A stretch of 64,000 nt of DNA, taken from the NCBI GenBank assembly GCA_019095985.1, contig CM032666.1, positions 55,082,597 to 55,146,596 on the forward strand, read 5' to 3'. Within the stretch, counting starts at the first letter, position 1. Every line of letters begins with the position of its first letter. A program made the position numbers and the translations under genes. Under the pieces are notes generated by a model. That model saw nothing but the letters and a program-made list of their open reading frames with translations, was not told where the DNA came from and did no database searches. The stretch comes from Streblospio benedicti (lineage: Eukaryota; Annelida; Polychaeta; Spionida; Spionidae). Below, piece by piece: positions 1 to 12,500 of this stretch.

Positions 1-150
1 AACAAGCACTGACTGACTTCCACTTCTGTCACATGCTGCCACCTGGTGACAGAAAAGTTCAGACAATGGACATTGAAAATGTCCGAAAATATCAAGACAA
101 TTATTGTAAGTTTAAATGGATTTAGCACAAAATTAGTGATACTTGTTGAT
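1..150. repeat. right half of the CGGACATT foldback family at the window edge
   Basis: GACTTCCACTTCTGTCACAT, GCTGCCACCTGGTGACAGAA and AATGTCCGAAAATAT match 18469-18606. Confidence 0.75.
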
Positions 151-2876
151 ACGTATAATGTTGTTTTGGGCTAGTACAATGTGTAAGCAAGAATACTGAA
201 ACCATTCAGGCTTTAATTACAATAGGGCATTTAGTGACCTGGTGATACAGACTAAAAGTAACAGTATTGATTTTTTCCTGTCTGCTGGTTTTCTTAAGGG
301 ACTTTTTTCACGTTTTCTTGTAAACACAACTGGTGGGTGATTTACACCCCCTATATATCTTCTCCGCACGGTCTGTGTATAGGAGATAAACACACCCTTT
401 TCCGTGTTTTTTTTTCAAGGATAGGACTTGAGAAAGTGGGCGGGCTCCCTGGGCATGCTTCATGTTTAGCCCCGGTGACTGGATTGCAGCGTTATAGCAA
501 CGTTTGCAAAAATGATGTAATGATGATTGATTTTCAAGCTGTAATTGAATCATAATTAAAATTCAGCTTATAACTATACAGCATATGACAATCTGCCTGT
601 CACTGTAATTAAAAAGCCAATTAACTGTTATACCACTACTAGATATGGTATTCCAGTGTTTTATACCATGACAAACCATCAAACATGTGCGTTTCAATAA
701 AATTGCCCATCCGTACTGTATTCCGGTTTGTTACCCCTCTACAGGTCGCATTGGTTTGAGCTCGGATGCTACAAATTTGGCATGTCGGTTTCAAAATGGT
801 GACCACAAGAACCCTATTTCAGATGGGCCCAAATGGTTCCATATTTGATTCTCCATTTGGGCCCATTAATAGGTCCATTTTACTAGTATTCAACATGCTT
901 TAGCCAGCATATGGAAAAATCAATATCATAAGGCAGCAACATTAGTCTAGCCTGGTGCTGTTAGCTGCTGGGAAATATGAATATTGATTTTTGACAATAT
1001 ATGACAGTGGTATTCCAGAACTTTTCCAGGTATAAAACACTGGTTTGCCCTCACCGGGGCGTTTTCATATATTATCATCATACCATGACAAACTATCAAA
1101 AAATCAATCAATCAATCAATCAAATCCTAAATTTATCTTAAACAGGCCAAAATTATTCCTCATTCAGAGGGTGTGGCCTGGCTGCCCAGTCTGGATCTCA
1201 ACCTTTTCTTCCTTCTATCTCAAGCTTTCTTAATTGGCTAATCCAGCCAGAACTGCGCTCAACATGGCCTAGCCATCTCAGTCTACCCTTTACGAAGCAC
1301 ACTATCAATATCTGTAATACTCAGGTTCTCCCAAAAGGCTCTCTGAACTGGTATCATCATTAGGCTTCACACCACACATCCAGCGGATCATAGCCTGTCA
1401 TTTCTTCAAAAATTTGATTTAAAATTGAAATGCGCCTGTATTTGGCACGGATCAGTACTTTCTCCTGGTCTGTCGCTACAAACAATCAGTTTTCAATATT
1501 AAAGTACACAAACGAATTTTAGATATTTCATGTCACTTTATATTTTGATTATGGGGTTTTGCGTTATAACACTGGACCTGTTTAGTTGGTATAACATGTT
1601 AATGTATAAATCACGGTAAAATTTAAAAAGCATTTATTTCTCATGAACCTTCAATCTCGATCTCCTCCAACATAAAATACCCTAAACTTATATACAAAGG
1701 ACTAAAATGCAGTACAACAGGCAATACAAATCCAAATGAAAGGATCGTTTATGATCTGCGACATGATAAATATATATAACATAGAGGAAAACTATAGCAA
1801 AATCACGGAGTATAAAAACAACTAGCAATTGAATATCTGTACATTTTGGCATTTTTATCCAATGTGTGTAAAAACAACTATAAATGATTATTCGTTTAGT
1901 CAAACATAAATATGATGATGACAATGAACCCAGAGAGGGTTACAATAATAATAATTTTTAATGGGGGGATGGGGGCCTATTGACAACATAAATATAGTGT
2001 TGAGGTTTGATGTTCTTTATTTCGAGGTAAAACGTCAACTGAACTAATACAATATAGGAAACAGTACTATATACATTAAACTATGGTATTACATTATGTA
2101 CGCTGGGGGTTGGTTGCTTTTATACACTGCCACTATTATGACATATAGTGTCTAAATGATTTGAATCGAATGTCTCAAAATGGTGATTGATTTGATTTGA
2201 TATTATTTATTAATAATTCAACATGTTAAAATGCACTTAATACAACAAATTTAAAATAGATAGAACATAAAAAGACCATGAACAAAACGTGAAAAGAAAT
2301 TGAATATTAATACTAATCTGACACAGATTAACAAAAATATTGAGGCAATACTGATACTAATATTGTGCAAACAGAAAAAAAAGGGTGACAATAAAAGTGT
2401 TGGAACTAAAAAGCTCCAATTACTTATTTCCATATTATGGTGGACTCTGCTGTTATTAAAAAAGTACCCGGATATATGGAAAAATATACTCTGTTGGTCT
2501 GCACCTCTCAGCCAATCAGAATACACCATTTAGGGGTGTGTTACATTAGAGTGGTGTAATGTCCTCTTGTGACTGTAAACTGGTCATATCACTATTGCCC
2601 GAACAATGTTAAGTACAATTCTAAATAAGCAAAAAACTAAAGCACATGTCTGTCACTTGTCATGTTTGTTCTGGTTGGGGAAGCAGCCTCCCTTTACTGC
2701 GTATCATCATAAACGCTGAATGTTATTGCTCTATTTCACATGACAGTGAAGCGTTGTTTCTGTTAAAGCAGACAACAAAAACACAAACCTAAATCAACAT
2801 TGAATTCAACAGATCAGGAATTATTTTGGTATAGGTATAAATTGACAGCACATTCTCATCCATCTTGACCATACAG
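151..2876. other. intronic, no gene seen
   Basis: AT-rich DNA, taken as anoctamin intron. It holds a short TCAA run at 1105-1125 and fragments of repeats. Open frames are short and unsupported. Confidence 0.6.
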
Positions 2877-2951
2877 ATGGACTATGGGAAACAAAGCAAG
2901 GATATTCTACAGACACAGGATACGCAACTAATACAAACAGGTTTTAATGAT

Positions 2952-4273
2952 ATCCTTGAATGTGTTCATCGTGTTGGAATTCGTATATATTTACAAAGTT
3001 CATCTTGACACAACACCTTTGCATTCAACTATTTGATCAATTAATTAAACCTATTTGTTTATATGGATCAGAAATTTGGGGTTCATCAACAGTTAGGATG
3101 AAAGACAACTTTGTAATTTGTAAAGGTTTAGATAACTTAGCCATTGAAAATGTACATGTATCCTTTATGAGATATGTACTCGGTGTCCATAAGACAGCTC
3201 AAAACTCTGCAGTGAGAGGTGAATTGGGCAGATTACCTATAGGTTTAGATGCAATAGCAAATATATTACTTTATTTCGAAAATATAAAAACAAAATCATC
3301 AAATACTATTTTAAAAGAGGCTCTAACTCAATTTGAGATTAATGAACACAAGGAAAGTTAGATTTACAAATGTACATAACTGATTGACTTACTTAGCCCA
3401 AATAGATCTTATATACCTAAAAGACAAGAAATTAAACTAAGAATAAGACAAATCTATATTACACACTGGCAAGATGAAATACAGGCAGAATTAAAAATGA
3501 GAACTTATATCACATTCAAATTAGGGTTTAGCTACGAAAGATATCTAGATGTTCTAGACATGCTTTTACTAAATTCCGTATAAGCGCTAAATTCCGTATA
3601 ATTTAGCTATCAAAAGGGGTAGATATACTCGCCCACCAACCCCTGTAGACCAACGCATATAGTATGTATGCAATGAAATAATGGTACTGGGACAGAGTTG
3701 CACTTTATGTTTCAGTGTTCTGCTCTAGCTTTGCCAAGAGATTTTTTTAAGTAAAAGTCTTTGCATATCTAACAGAATCAGATAAATATATATTCTTGCT
3801 TAATTCAGAGGGTCCAATCTTAAAGATGTTAGCATCCTTTATTAAGAAATATTTACCTTGAGACCCCTGATATTCCAATCTGATGAAGCATAGTTATGAT
3901 GTTATTTATGATAAGAATATATGGAGTTTTAATGTATGAGTTTTAAGAATGTATGTTTTTTACTAAATTGTATATAGAATGTTTTATATGTTATAATATG
4001 CTTTATGTTACATAAGCCTATATCACATGTATGTTGGTTTGGTTACAATAAAGTGCTATTCTATTCTATTCTATTCTATTCTATTCAACACAATAAAATC
4101 TTACATTGATTGACAGTTTCAACAACTTCTGTTGCCATTTTCAAAATGACATGACATGACATGCGCAGAGAGATTTTGAAAACGGCAACAGCAGTTGTTG
4201 AAACTGTCAATCAATGTAAGATTTTGTTGTGTTGTGTCAAGATGAACTTTGTAAATATATAGGTTTTAATGAT
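2952..4273 (+). mobile_element. composite insertion (LINE inside a foldback element), left copy
   Basis: The 13-bp sequence AGGTTTTAATGAT stands at 2939-2951 and again at 4261-4273, inside the ankyrin reading frame. Between them is a foldback element whose arms (TTTACAAAGTTCATCTTGAC and its complement, plus the ATCTTACATTGATTGACAG arm) pair across a LINE fragment at 3017-4085. Removing everything between the repeats rejoins GFND to VNFDRLKS in frame. Confidence 0.75.
3017..4085 (+). mobile_element. 5'-truncated non-LTR retrotransposon (LINE), left copy
   Basis: It encodes the C-terminal end of a LINE reverse transcriptase polypeptide: [44 protein letters not shown] stop follows NEHKES, and further frame breaks follow. 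The 3' end is an (ATTCT)n tail, typical of several LINE clades. The 6-bp repeat CAACAC lies at both ends (3011-3016 and 4086-4091), fitting a target-site duplication. Confidence 0.85.
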
Positions 4274-5770
4274 GTCAACTTTGACAGACTGAAAAGCAAA
4301 AATAAAAAGAGCAATTGACTTCTGCCATTGGCGTTTTACTGCAGCATGGGGCTGACATCGAGCTGCGTATATCGATCTCCTCAGCTCACATCGTACAACA
4401 GGAAGATGATGGCAGCGCCCATGAGGCGGTGTTTTTTGGAAAAGAGTCGCCAGTTCTACTGCACGGGGCGGATGTCAACATGCAGGATTAAAGATGGCAG
4501 ACATCAGAGCTCCATCAACGGCAGGATGATGGTTTTTGGAATATTGGAAGCATGGTGCCAGTTTTACTGCAGCACGGGGCGGATGTCAACATGGGAAATG
4601 AACATCCATGCGTAAACAAACCCCATTACATGGGGTGGCTGTATGGCGTGGCTGCAACTTGGTGCCCCAGCAGACATCATCACCCGGCTGATTTCCCCCT
4701 CACAACATCAACATGCAGGATGAAAATGGTAACACAGTGCTCCATGCGGTGGTGAGAGAGAAAAGCTGGGAGCTGGTGCCAGTTCTACTGCAGCATGGGG
4801 CAGATGTCAATGTGTGGTAATACAAGAATCAAACCCCATTACACTGGGCTGCAATTCTTGGTGCCCCAGCAAACATCGTCACCCCAGCTGATTTCTCCTC
4901 ACAACATCAACATGCAGGATGAAGATGGTGACACAGCGCTCCATGAGGCAGTGAATAGAGAGAGATGGGAGCTGGTGCCAGTTCTACTGCAGCACGGGGC
5001 AGATGTCAACCTGTGTAATGGCTGGAATCAAACCCCATTACATTGGGCTGCAAGGAATGAATCATGGTGCCCCAGCAGACATCATCACCCAGCTGATTTC
5101 TCCTCACAACATCAACATGCAGGATGAAGATGGTGACACAGTGCTCCATAGGCGGTGAGTGTGAAAAGATGGGATCTGGTGAGTTCTGCTGGAGCTGGGA
5201 TGTCAACCAGTTCTGCAATTGCAGCAAAGCTGTGAGAGGAAAAGATGGGAGTTGTGCCAATAATACAGAACGGTGCAGATCCTTCCATGTTGATCAATGA
5301 AGAATGACATTTCTCTCCCCATTACATCAGGGCCACATGTCAATGATGGTAATGACCCCAAACTGGTGGATGACATCAATGAGACCACAGGCAGAGGACA
5401 TTGTGAATAGAGGACAGTCAAAGTAGAGGACATTGTGAATAGACAATAGTCAGGATTGAGAACATTATGGACAGAAGATATTCCCTACTAGCATAGAGCT
5501 TCTCTCAACAGAGGTTACAGAACAGAAATTCTAATCAAGTACGTAAAACAAATACATTGGCAGATGACAAAGAGATATCTACGCAGCTACTTTGCACTTT
5601 CCACATTTTGTGAAGTACGATTTAGATGTCTCCGTATATCTCTTTTATGACTTTTGTGTTGATGTGCAAGCATGTGCGGTTTGTGTATTTAGTGCATCTG
5701 CCCTAGTTACAGGAATTATGTAGGCCAGAGAACAGAAGATGCTACCACGATACCTGAGCCTTTTAGAGTA

Positions 5771-6063
5771 AGGGAACGATCATAAATAACAATACCGGGG
5801 GGAGGGGGGTCGTCCATTTTTGCGGCTCGAAGAAAAAAGTTACCCCCCCCATCAACATTTTATAAAAAGTTGAGTGAACCCCCCAAATCCGCTAAAAAAA
5901 AGTCGTCTATATAGTCTTTGCATTCCTAAAATAAAATATTTGAAAAAATATACCGTAACGTGATAAAAAAGTTCAGCGACCCCCCCAAAGGAATAAGAAA
6001 AGTTGGACAACCCCCCCACCTTTTTGGACGACCCCCTGGTATCATTATTTATGATCGTTCGCT
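5771..6063. mobile_element. inverted-repeat MITE, G-tract family 1, copy a
   Basis: Termini AGGGAACGATCATAAATAA and its complement, followed inward by a G-run and matching C-runs (GGGGGGAGGGGGGTCGTCCA / TGGACGACCCCC). The interior is AT-rich with more C-runs. No coding capacity. Three more copies lie in this window. Confidence 0.85.
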
Positions 6064-6572
6064 AATGTGGACCTTGTTTAATCCTTTACCTCATTTACTA
6101 TACACCTGTGCTATTTATTACCATTATGCTATACCATGTCTAAACTAGAATTAATGCATATAACTAACTATTATTAGAAATATAGAGGCCAAAATTTGCA
6201 ATACTTACCTATCTAAATAGCGTATCTTAACCCCTATTATCACTGAGCTTGTACCTTATTAATGTTTATTTGTTGTTTTTGGTTTCTAATTTTAATTTTG
6301 AATAGTATATATTTTCCCTGAAGAGGACACTATTGTGTTGAAACGTAGAACTATTTAATAAAACATTGTGAAATTTCAAAATTACGTTTTTCTATGATGT
6401 CTCCACAAAAATACAGAGTCTGACAAAAAACAATTAAAAAAAAATACTATTATTCTATGTGGCAAGTGATTTACTAGCAGGAATCAATATCCTCTCTCCC
6501 TGAAATGTAATTTTCATCAATTCCGAACTTAACAGGTTCCTTTTCATGATCTAACAACATATGACAAACTAG

Positions 6573-8457
6573 ATAGTGGCCTCCACGCCCTCGAAATTTA
6601 GCAACGAACGTTTATTCCCGCCCTCAGTTCCCTTAATTAAGACTCAATTTCTTAGAATTATGTGTAGAGGACATTTTCCATCAGGTGAAAGAAACCTCAT
6701 CAGCCATAACCAAATTTCTAGACAAATAAATCCATAATACTACTGGTCTACGTTCACTATAGATCATATAATTTTTATGACTCATAAGTAATATTTATCT
6801 TACGAAAATATAAGTAAGGGATGATGTATATTTTGTCACCCTTCGCGAAAATGGAATGATATTCCATTTCGAGCGAGGGGGGGTTTCAGTCAAGTTTTGG
6901 ATACACCACTTTTTTTGTGGGTCTAATATTTCATTGCACGCGCTAAAACTTTTCATACCAGAATTCTAATATTTTCTATTTAATTGTGGCATTAAAAGGA
7001 TACAGAGCAGATATCACACATTCATTAATATTATGATTTCATTACATGATGTACATTCCAGATATATAATAAGTATTATCTTATGGCATATATAAGTAAT
7101 ATTTGAATGAATATCGCGAAACACTATGTAGATATCTGTCTATGCCAAATAGTAGCTCTAGTCTAGATTGCAGAAAAATGCATCAAATTTTCAAAAATTT
7201 TCAGGGAGAGATCCCCCTCGCCCCCAAGCAAAGGAGGGGGGTGTCCCCACTCCCGCACCCACCCCCCCGCGGCGCCTGCGGCACCGCATAAGCGGCGCCT
7301 ATGGCGCCGCTATCTCGGCTTCGCCGAGTCTATTACATTTAACAATTTCATTAGAGATTGACTTGGCACAGCACATGAAATGTGCAAAAACACAATTATC
7401 GCAGAAAAAACGGCTTGTAAAAGAATACTATTGCCACCTAATCGAACGAATAAAATTTATCCGACACGATTAAACACTAACACGTTTAAATAACGATGTA
7501 ATTTAAGAAAAATGTAAAAAATACCTAACAAAATTTGTAACATCCGCCATATCGATGTGCATTTCGTCATCATAAATCACGCTCACACGAGAAATGATGA
7601 CGTATTTCTGACATCGAACAAACTAATTATTATGATTGGCTAACAACGCAACCAATAATATTTAACGTTACATTCGACTGACTACGCTAATCAATGATTA
7701 GCCTTTATTACACACCGAAACATTTCAACACCGACCATACTGCGATGCGATTAGGAGTAGCGCTACAAAAGCTCATTATCATAATTTATGCATATGTATG
7801 CTGGTTTCAGAGAATCAGCCTTAGTCAAGCGCGCATCGTTGTTGCATATTGTTAATATAGCGCTTTCGATAAACGATATGTTAGCAGACAGGTAGGGCGA
7901 TAATAAAGAGCATTATTGCTAATCTTGATCTGGGGAGTATTCGATAGATTTCTTAAAATATATAGAATATTATGGTCTCAAAATGTGATAATAAGAATCA
8001 GCATCAATACTTTGAATAATAGAACCTTTTAAGTGCAACCGGCTGGTGCAGGTAACAATATATTTTGATTTTTTTATGTGGTTGAACTTTATCCTGCTGG
8101 GTTACTCTGATTTCCGGGTAAAACGCAGTATGTTGCTTTATTACGAGTGAAATTATAGCTTTCATTGTATTGCAACATCGAATTCAATTCTCCCATGAAG
8201 TTAGAATTGGCCACGAACAAATGCAGAATAAAATACATATATCACAACAACGACATTACTATATTTATTTCTTAGTGATGATAAAGATTAAATGTTGTAA
8301 AATTAAAGAACTGCCAAATTTTAAATGTTAATTAAAATTAAAGAACTGCCAAATTTTCGGGCTAATGAAACATATATAAATTTCAATACAATTTACCCCC
8401 TGCCCCCCAAAAACTAAAAAAATTTAGCACGAACAAAGTTCGTTGCTAAATAATTAG
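6573..8457. mobile_element. 1.9-kb insertion present only in the left copy
   Basis: The right copy has an uninterrupted site at 15838. The left copy holds 1.9 kb here, flanked by ACTAG (to 6572) and ATTAG (to 8457). Its left end (ATAGTGG, then GAAATTTAGCAACGAACG) recurs at about 36028-36184, and AAATTTAGCACGAACAAAG near its right end is a related, partly inverted sequence. It contains a GC-rich patch at 7200-7330 and no transposase frame. Probably a non-autonomous DNA transposon of unknown family. Confidence 0.6.
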
Positions 8458-9534
8458 CACGTCAACAATAAGACTACTAATTGGATAGCAAATTGGTTAC
8501 TATCTACGTAAACTATAACAAATACTTTTTATCCCAGTAAAATACTATTTGTAGTACATATTATTTACTTACGTGTTCAAATCAACTGGACATCATGAAT
8601 ATATTACGTCAACAGATTCTGGCATTTTTCACTTCCAGACTCATACAAGATTTGTGAGATATGGTATGCAGCATGTTGTCACATTTTCTTCTTGTTCTTT
8701 GTTCTGTTTTTACTGCTTCTAAATCAAAGTAAAATCAAATTTATGGTGGTCCAAACTTTGAATTTTATTTACTTTATTCTTAACATGTTTCAACACCACC
8801 AGTATCCTTTTCAAATTACATTATAAATTACAATTAAAATTTTCAAAATATCAGTTTTTTTGTTGTTTTTTTTGTTGAAGCGATATTTTGAAAATTTAAT
8901 TGCAATTTGTAATGTAATTTGAAAAGATGGTGTCGACTAGTGAGCATAACAATTAGGACTTGAGCTTTAGGATTTCCAACCATTTTAATGTATTTACCTG
9001 CTTTTCTGTCAAACTTAGCTCTAAATTTCAAATTTTAAATATAATTTTCATCAATTTCGAAATCTACAGGTGCCTTTTCAAAATTAAAAAACATCATAAA
9101 ATTTTCACCAATTTCAAACTCAAGAGAATTATTAGGGTGCTCATGGGTTTAGAAAAGAGAGTTAGTATGTCTAAAGTTTTTATTACTTCTCGTATACTAC
9201 ATTCATTTGTGATACTGCGCAAAGCTTATTTTAGTTGTATGAATCGCGTCAATAGCTCATCTAACATTTTAATTCAAGCCATTATTAATTCTAGCCACTA
9301 TTTATCAAGTCCAATTTTTGTTAACTGGGTAAACAAATTGTATTTGTAATACTCCATTTATGTTATATATTCTACTGTATTTTATGTTTTTATGAAATTA
9401 AAACTTATTGTAAATAGTGTATATACATATCCTGTTTTATGGCTGTAATATTGCTGCAATAAATATATAAATACAAAAATACAAAATACAAAATTTAACC
9501 ACTTTTTCAAAGGAACCTCTTCAGACTCACGTAC
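8457..9534. other. intron with a foldback remnant
   Basis: A foldback at about 8640-8935 is cut short on the right compared with 16026-16440. The stretch 8960-9480, with an A-rich tail made of ATACAAAA units, is shared with the right copy and may be the 3' end of an old retroposon. Confidence 0.5.
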
Positions 9535-9589
9535 CTCCTCTTGTCTTGCTCCAAACAACGTGTTGTAATTGTCAGGACTTCCGGGGAAT
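9535..9589 (-). CDS. ano: anoctamin exon 15 (left copy)
   Basis: Same 18 residues as the copy at 17772-17826, with acceptor TTGCAG but a slightly different donor (GTACGT). It belongs to the left member of the 7-9 kb duplicated segment on either side of the 11014-11113 gap. If the two segments are alleles, only one exon 15 exists in the genome. Confidence 0.9.
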
Positions 9590-12500
9590 CTGCAAAAATA
9601 TATTTGCATAATTTCTAATATCAATTGCACTTGAATTTCAATATTCTAAAAAAGCATTTTGACACATTTTTTCTTCAATTCTTTTTGGTATAATATACAC
9701 ATTTGGATAATTTCTAATTTCAATTTCAATATTCCAAAAGAGCATTTTCTAAAAAAAAAACATTAGTTGAAATTTTTCAATTCTTTTTATTACAATGTCG
9801 CTACCAGTAGTACTCATCTGCTGTTTGAGAAATCTTTTTTAAATTTTGCTGAATACTCATCTGCTCAAGTTTGTAATCATATTTTGCTTTCGGATTATTA
9901 TTATTTGGTTTGCCATTGAATTAAGTAAAGTAGAATTTTTAAACGATAATCCATCATAAGTTTTACTCTAATAACCTTGGTTAAATAGCAATATTGAAAA
10001 ATAAAATTTGAATTAATTTGTTTTATGTTAGGCTGCTTTGTCAGTTCTTAATTTTTATAGACAATATTGGGTTGTATAGCTATAATAAAGGAATTCCGAT
10101 CTTAAGATTATATGTTCTTTATTTATCTATAAACCATACATATAATTAATAATAAAGACAAAATTAGAGCTGTGAAAATGATATTTCTCAAAAAAAAAAT
10201 TGAACATCACAATTTTTCAATATTTCAGAAGGTTTGAAGTTGCCACCATTACAGGGTGGCGCAAAAATATAACTGCAAATCAGTATCCATGTCTTTTTCA
10301 ACCTACATGTATTAATTGTATTCCTTTCCAATGCTGCTATAAAATCAACTTAATTATAATGAAAAATCTGTTTGTCAGTTGCATATACTATTTCAAAAAT
10401 GATACTGGCGTTTTACTGTAGAATAGTTAGTTGAGATGATGGATTATAACATTTTGCTAATCCCCTGTGTTATGCTTGAGTGGCTCTGTCACCAGGCTAG
10501 CCACAAGAAATTATAATCCCTGCAGCACAATATTACTCAGTATCATTACGCAAAACCAAACGCTGCTGCTTTTCCTTTATTGTGTAAAATAGTCTGATTT
10601 GATTGTATACACCCACCTCCCATTATGTTTATTATGGCTTTCTGCAATCTATCTAAAAATGTATCTTTTATTGATACCACCAATTGATGCTTTTTAAAGT
10701 TACTTTTTACTTCATAAAAAGTGATGTTTTTGTATTTCAATGTCACCTAAGCTTTGCCCATATATATATATAGTTATTTGCACTAACTTGTAATAATAAT
10801 AATAATAATAATTTAAAACTATATATATATAATCTTAATAACTTTTTGCTCGGATTATTATTATTTGGTTTGACCACTAATAATGGCTGATCTACAGGCT
10901 GTCAGAAGTATCACTTTCACTGTGACTAAAAATTCAGTATTATCCCAATCTAGATGAATAATAATATCCAGGTTAAAAACCTAAAAAAAATACTTTTTTT
11001 TGAAAAAACTATTNNNNNNNNNNNNNNNNNNNNNNNNNNNNNNNNNNNNNNNNNNNNNNNNNNNNNNNNNNNNNNNNNNNNNNNNNNNNNNNNNNNNNNN
11101 NNNNNNNNNNNNNGGTAACAATAAAAGTGTTGGAACTAAAAAGCCCCAATTACTTATTTCCATATTATAGTGGTCTCTGCTGTCATTAAAAAAGTACCCG
11201 GATATATGGAAAAATATACTCTGTTGGTTTGCGCCTCTTAGCCAATCAGAATACACTATTTAAGGGTGTGTTACATTGAGGTGGTGCAATGTCCTCTTGT
11301 GACTGTAAACTGGTTATATATCACTATCGCCCGAACAATGGGAAGTACAATTCTAAATAAGCAAAAAACTAAAGCACACGTCTGTCACTTGTCATGTTTG
11401 TTCTGGTTGGGGAAGCAGCTTTAAATCTACCCATTGGCATGACATAAACGTTTGTTCTGGTTGGGGAAGCAGCCTTAAAGCTCCCCTTTACTGCAGATCA
11501 AATAAAAGCTGAATGTTAATGCCCTATTTCACATGACGGTGAAGCGTTGTTTCTGTTAAAGCAGACAACAAAAACACAAACCTATATCAACATTGGATTC
11601 AACAGATCAGGAATTATTTTGGTATAGGTATAAATTGACAGCACATTCTCATCCATCTTGACCATACAGATGGACAGTGGGAAACAAAGCAAGGATATTC
11701 TACAGAAACAGGATACGCAACTAATACAAAGAGGTTTTAATGATATCCTTGAATGTGTTCATCGTGTTGGAATTCGTATATATTTACAAAGTTCATCTTG
11801 ACACAACACCTTTGCATTCAACTATTTGATCAATTAATTAAACCTATTTGTTTATATGGATCAGAAATTTGGGGTTCATCAACAGTTAGGATGAAAGACA
11901 ACTTTGTAATTTGTAAAGGTTTAGATAACTTAGCCATTGAAAATGTACATGTATCCTTTATGAGATATGTACTCGGTGTCCATAAGACAGCTCAAAACTC
12001 TGCAGTGAGAGGTGAATTGGGCAGATTACCTATAGGTTTAGATGCAATAGCAAATATATTACTTTATTTCGAAAACATAAAAACAAAATCATCAAATACT
12101 ATTTTAAAAGAGGCTCTAACTCAATTTGAGATTAATAAACATAAGGAAAGTTGGATTTACAAATGTACACCACTGATTGACTTACTTAGCCCAAATAGAT
12201 CTTATATACCTAACAGACAAGAAATTAAACTAAGAATAAGACAAATCTATATTACACACTGGCAAGATGAAATACAGGCAGAATTAAAAATGAGAACTTA
12301 TATCACATTCAAATTAGGGTTTAGCTACGAAAGATATCTAGATGTTCTAGACATGCTTTTACTAAATTCCGTATAAGCGCTAAATTCCGTATAATTTAGC
12401 TATCAAAAGGGGTAGATATACTCGCCCACCAACCCCTGTAGACCAACGCATATGTATGCAATGTAATAATGGTACTGGGACAGAGTTGCACTTTATGTTT

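Larger units (their letters stand above)
2877..5425 (+). pseudogene. ankyrin-repeat gene, left copy, disrupted
   Basis: An intronless ankyrin-repeat gene in reverse orientation inside the anoctamin. It starts at ATG 2877 ([20 protein letters not shown], then TGFND) and resumes after a composite insertion (2952-4273) with VNFDRLKSK. From about 4330 on it holds ankyrin units with the marks [15 protein letters not shown] and TPLHWAA, but in several frames, with missing pieces and a shortened 3' end compared with the right copy. Clearly not translatable as it stands. Confidence 0.75.
2384..9880. repeat. left member of a large near-identical duplication across gap 1
   Basis: It aligns, with insertions and deletions, to 11114-18105: LINE, foldback, ankyrin gene, MITE family 1 and anoctamin exon 15 occur in the same order and orientation. 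Confidence 0.9.

Noticed and set aside
8960-9349. 129-codon frame shared by both copies
   Set aside because: Very AT-rich, Ile/Phe/Lys-rich, no recognised domain; possibly the tail of an old retroposon but not supported as a gene.
10981-11256. Open frame spanning the N run
   Set aside because: It is open only because Ns are read as unknown residues.
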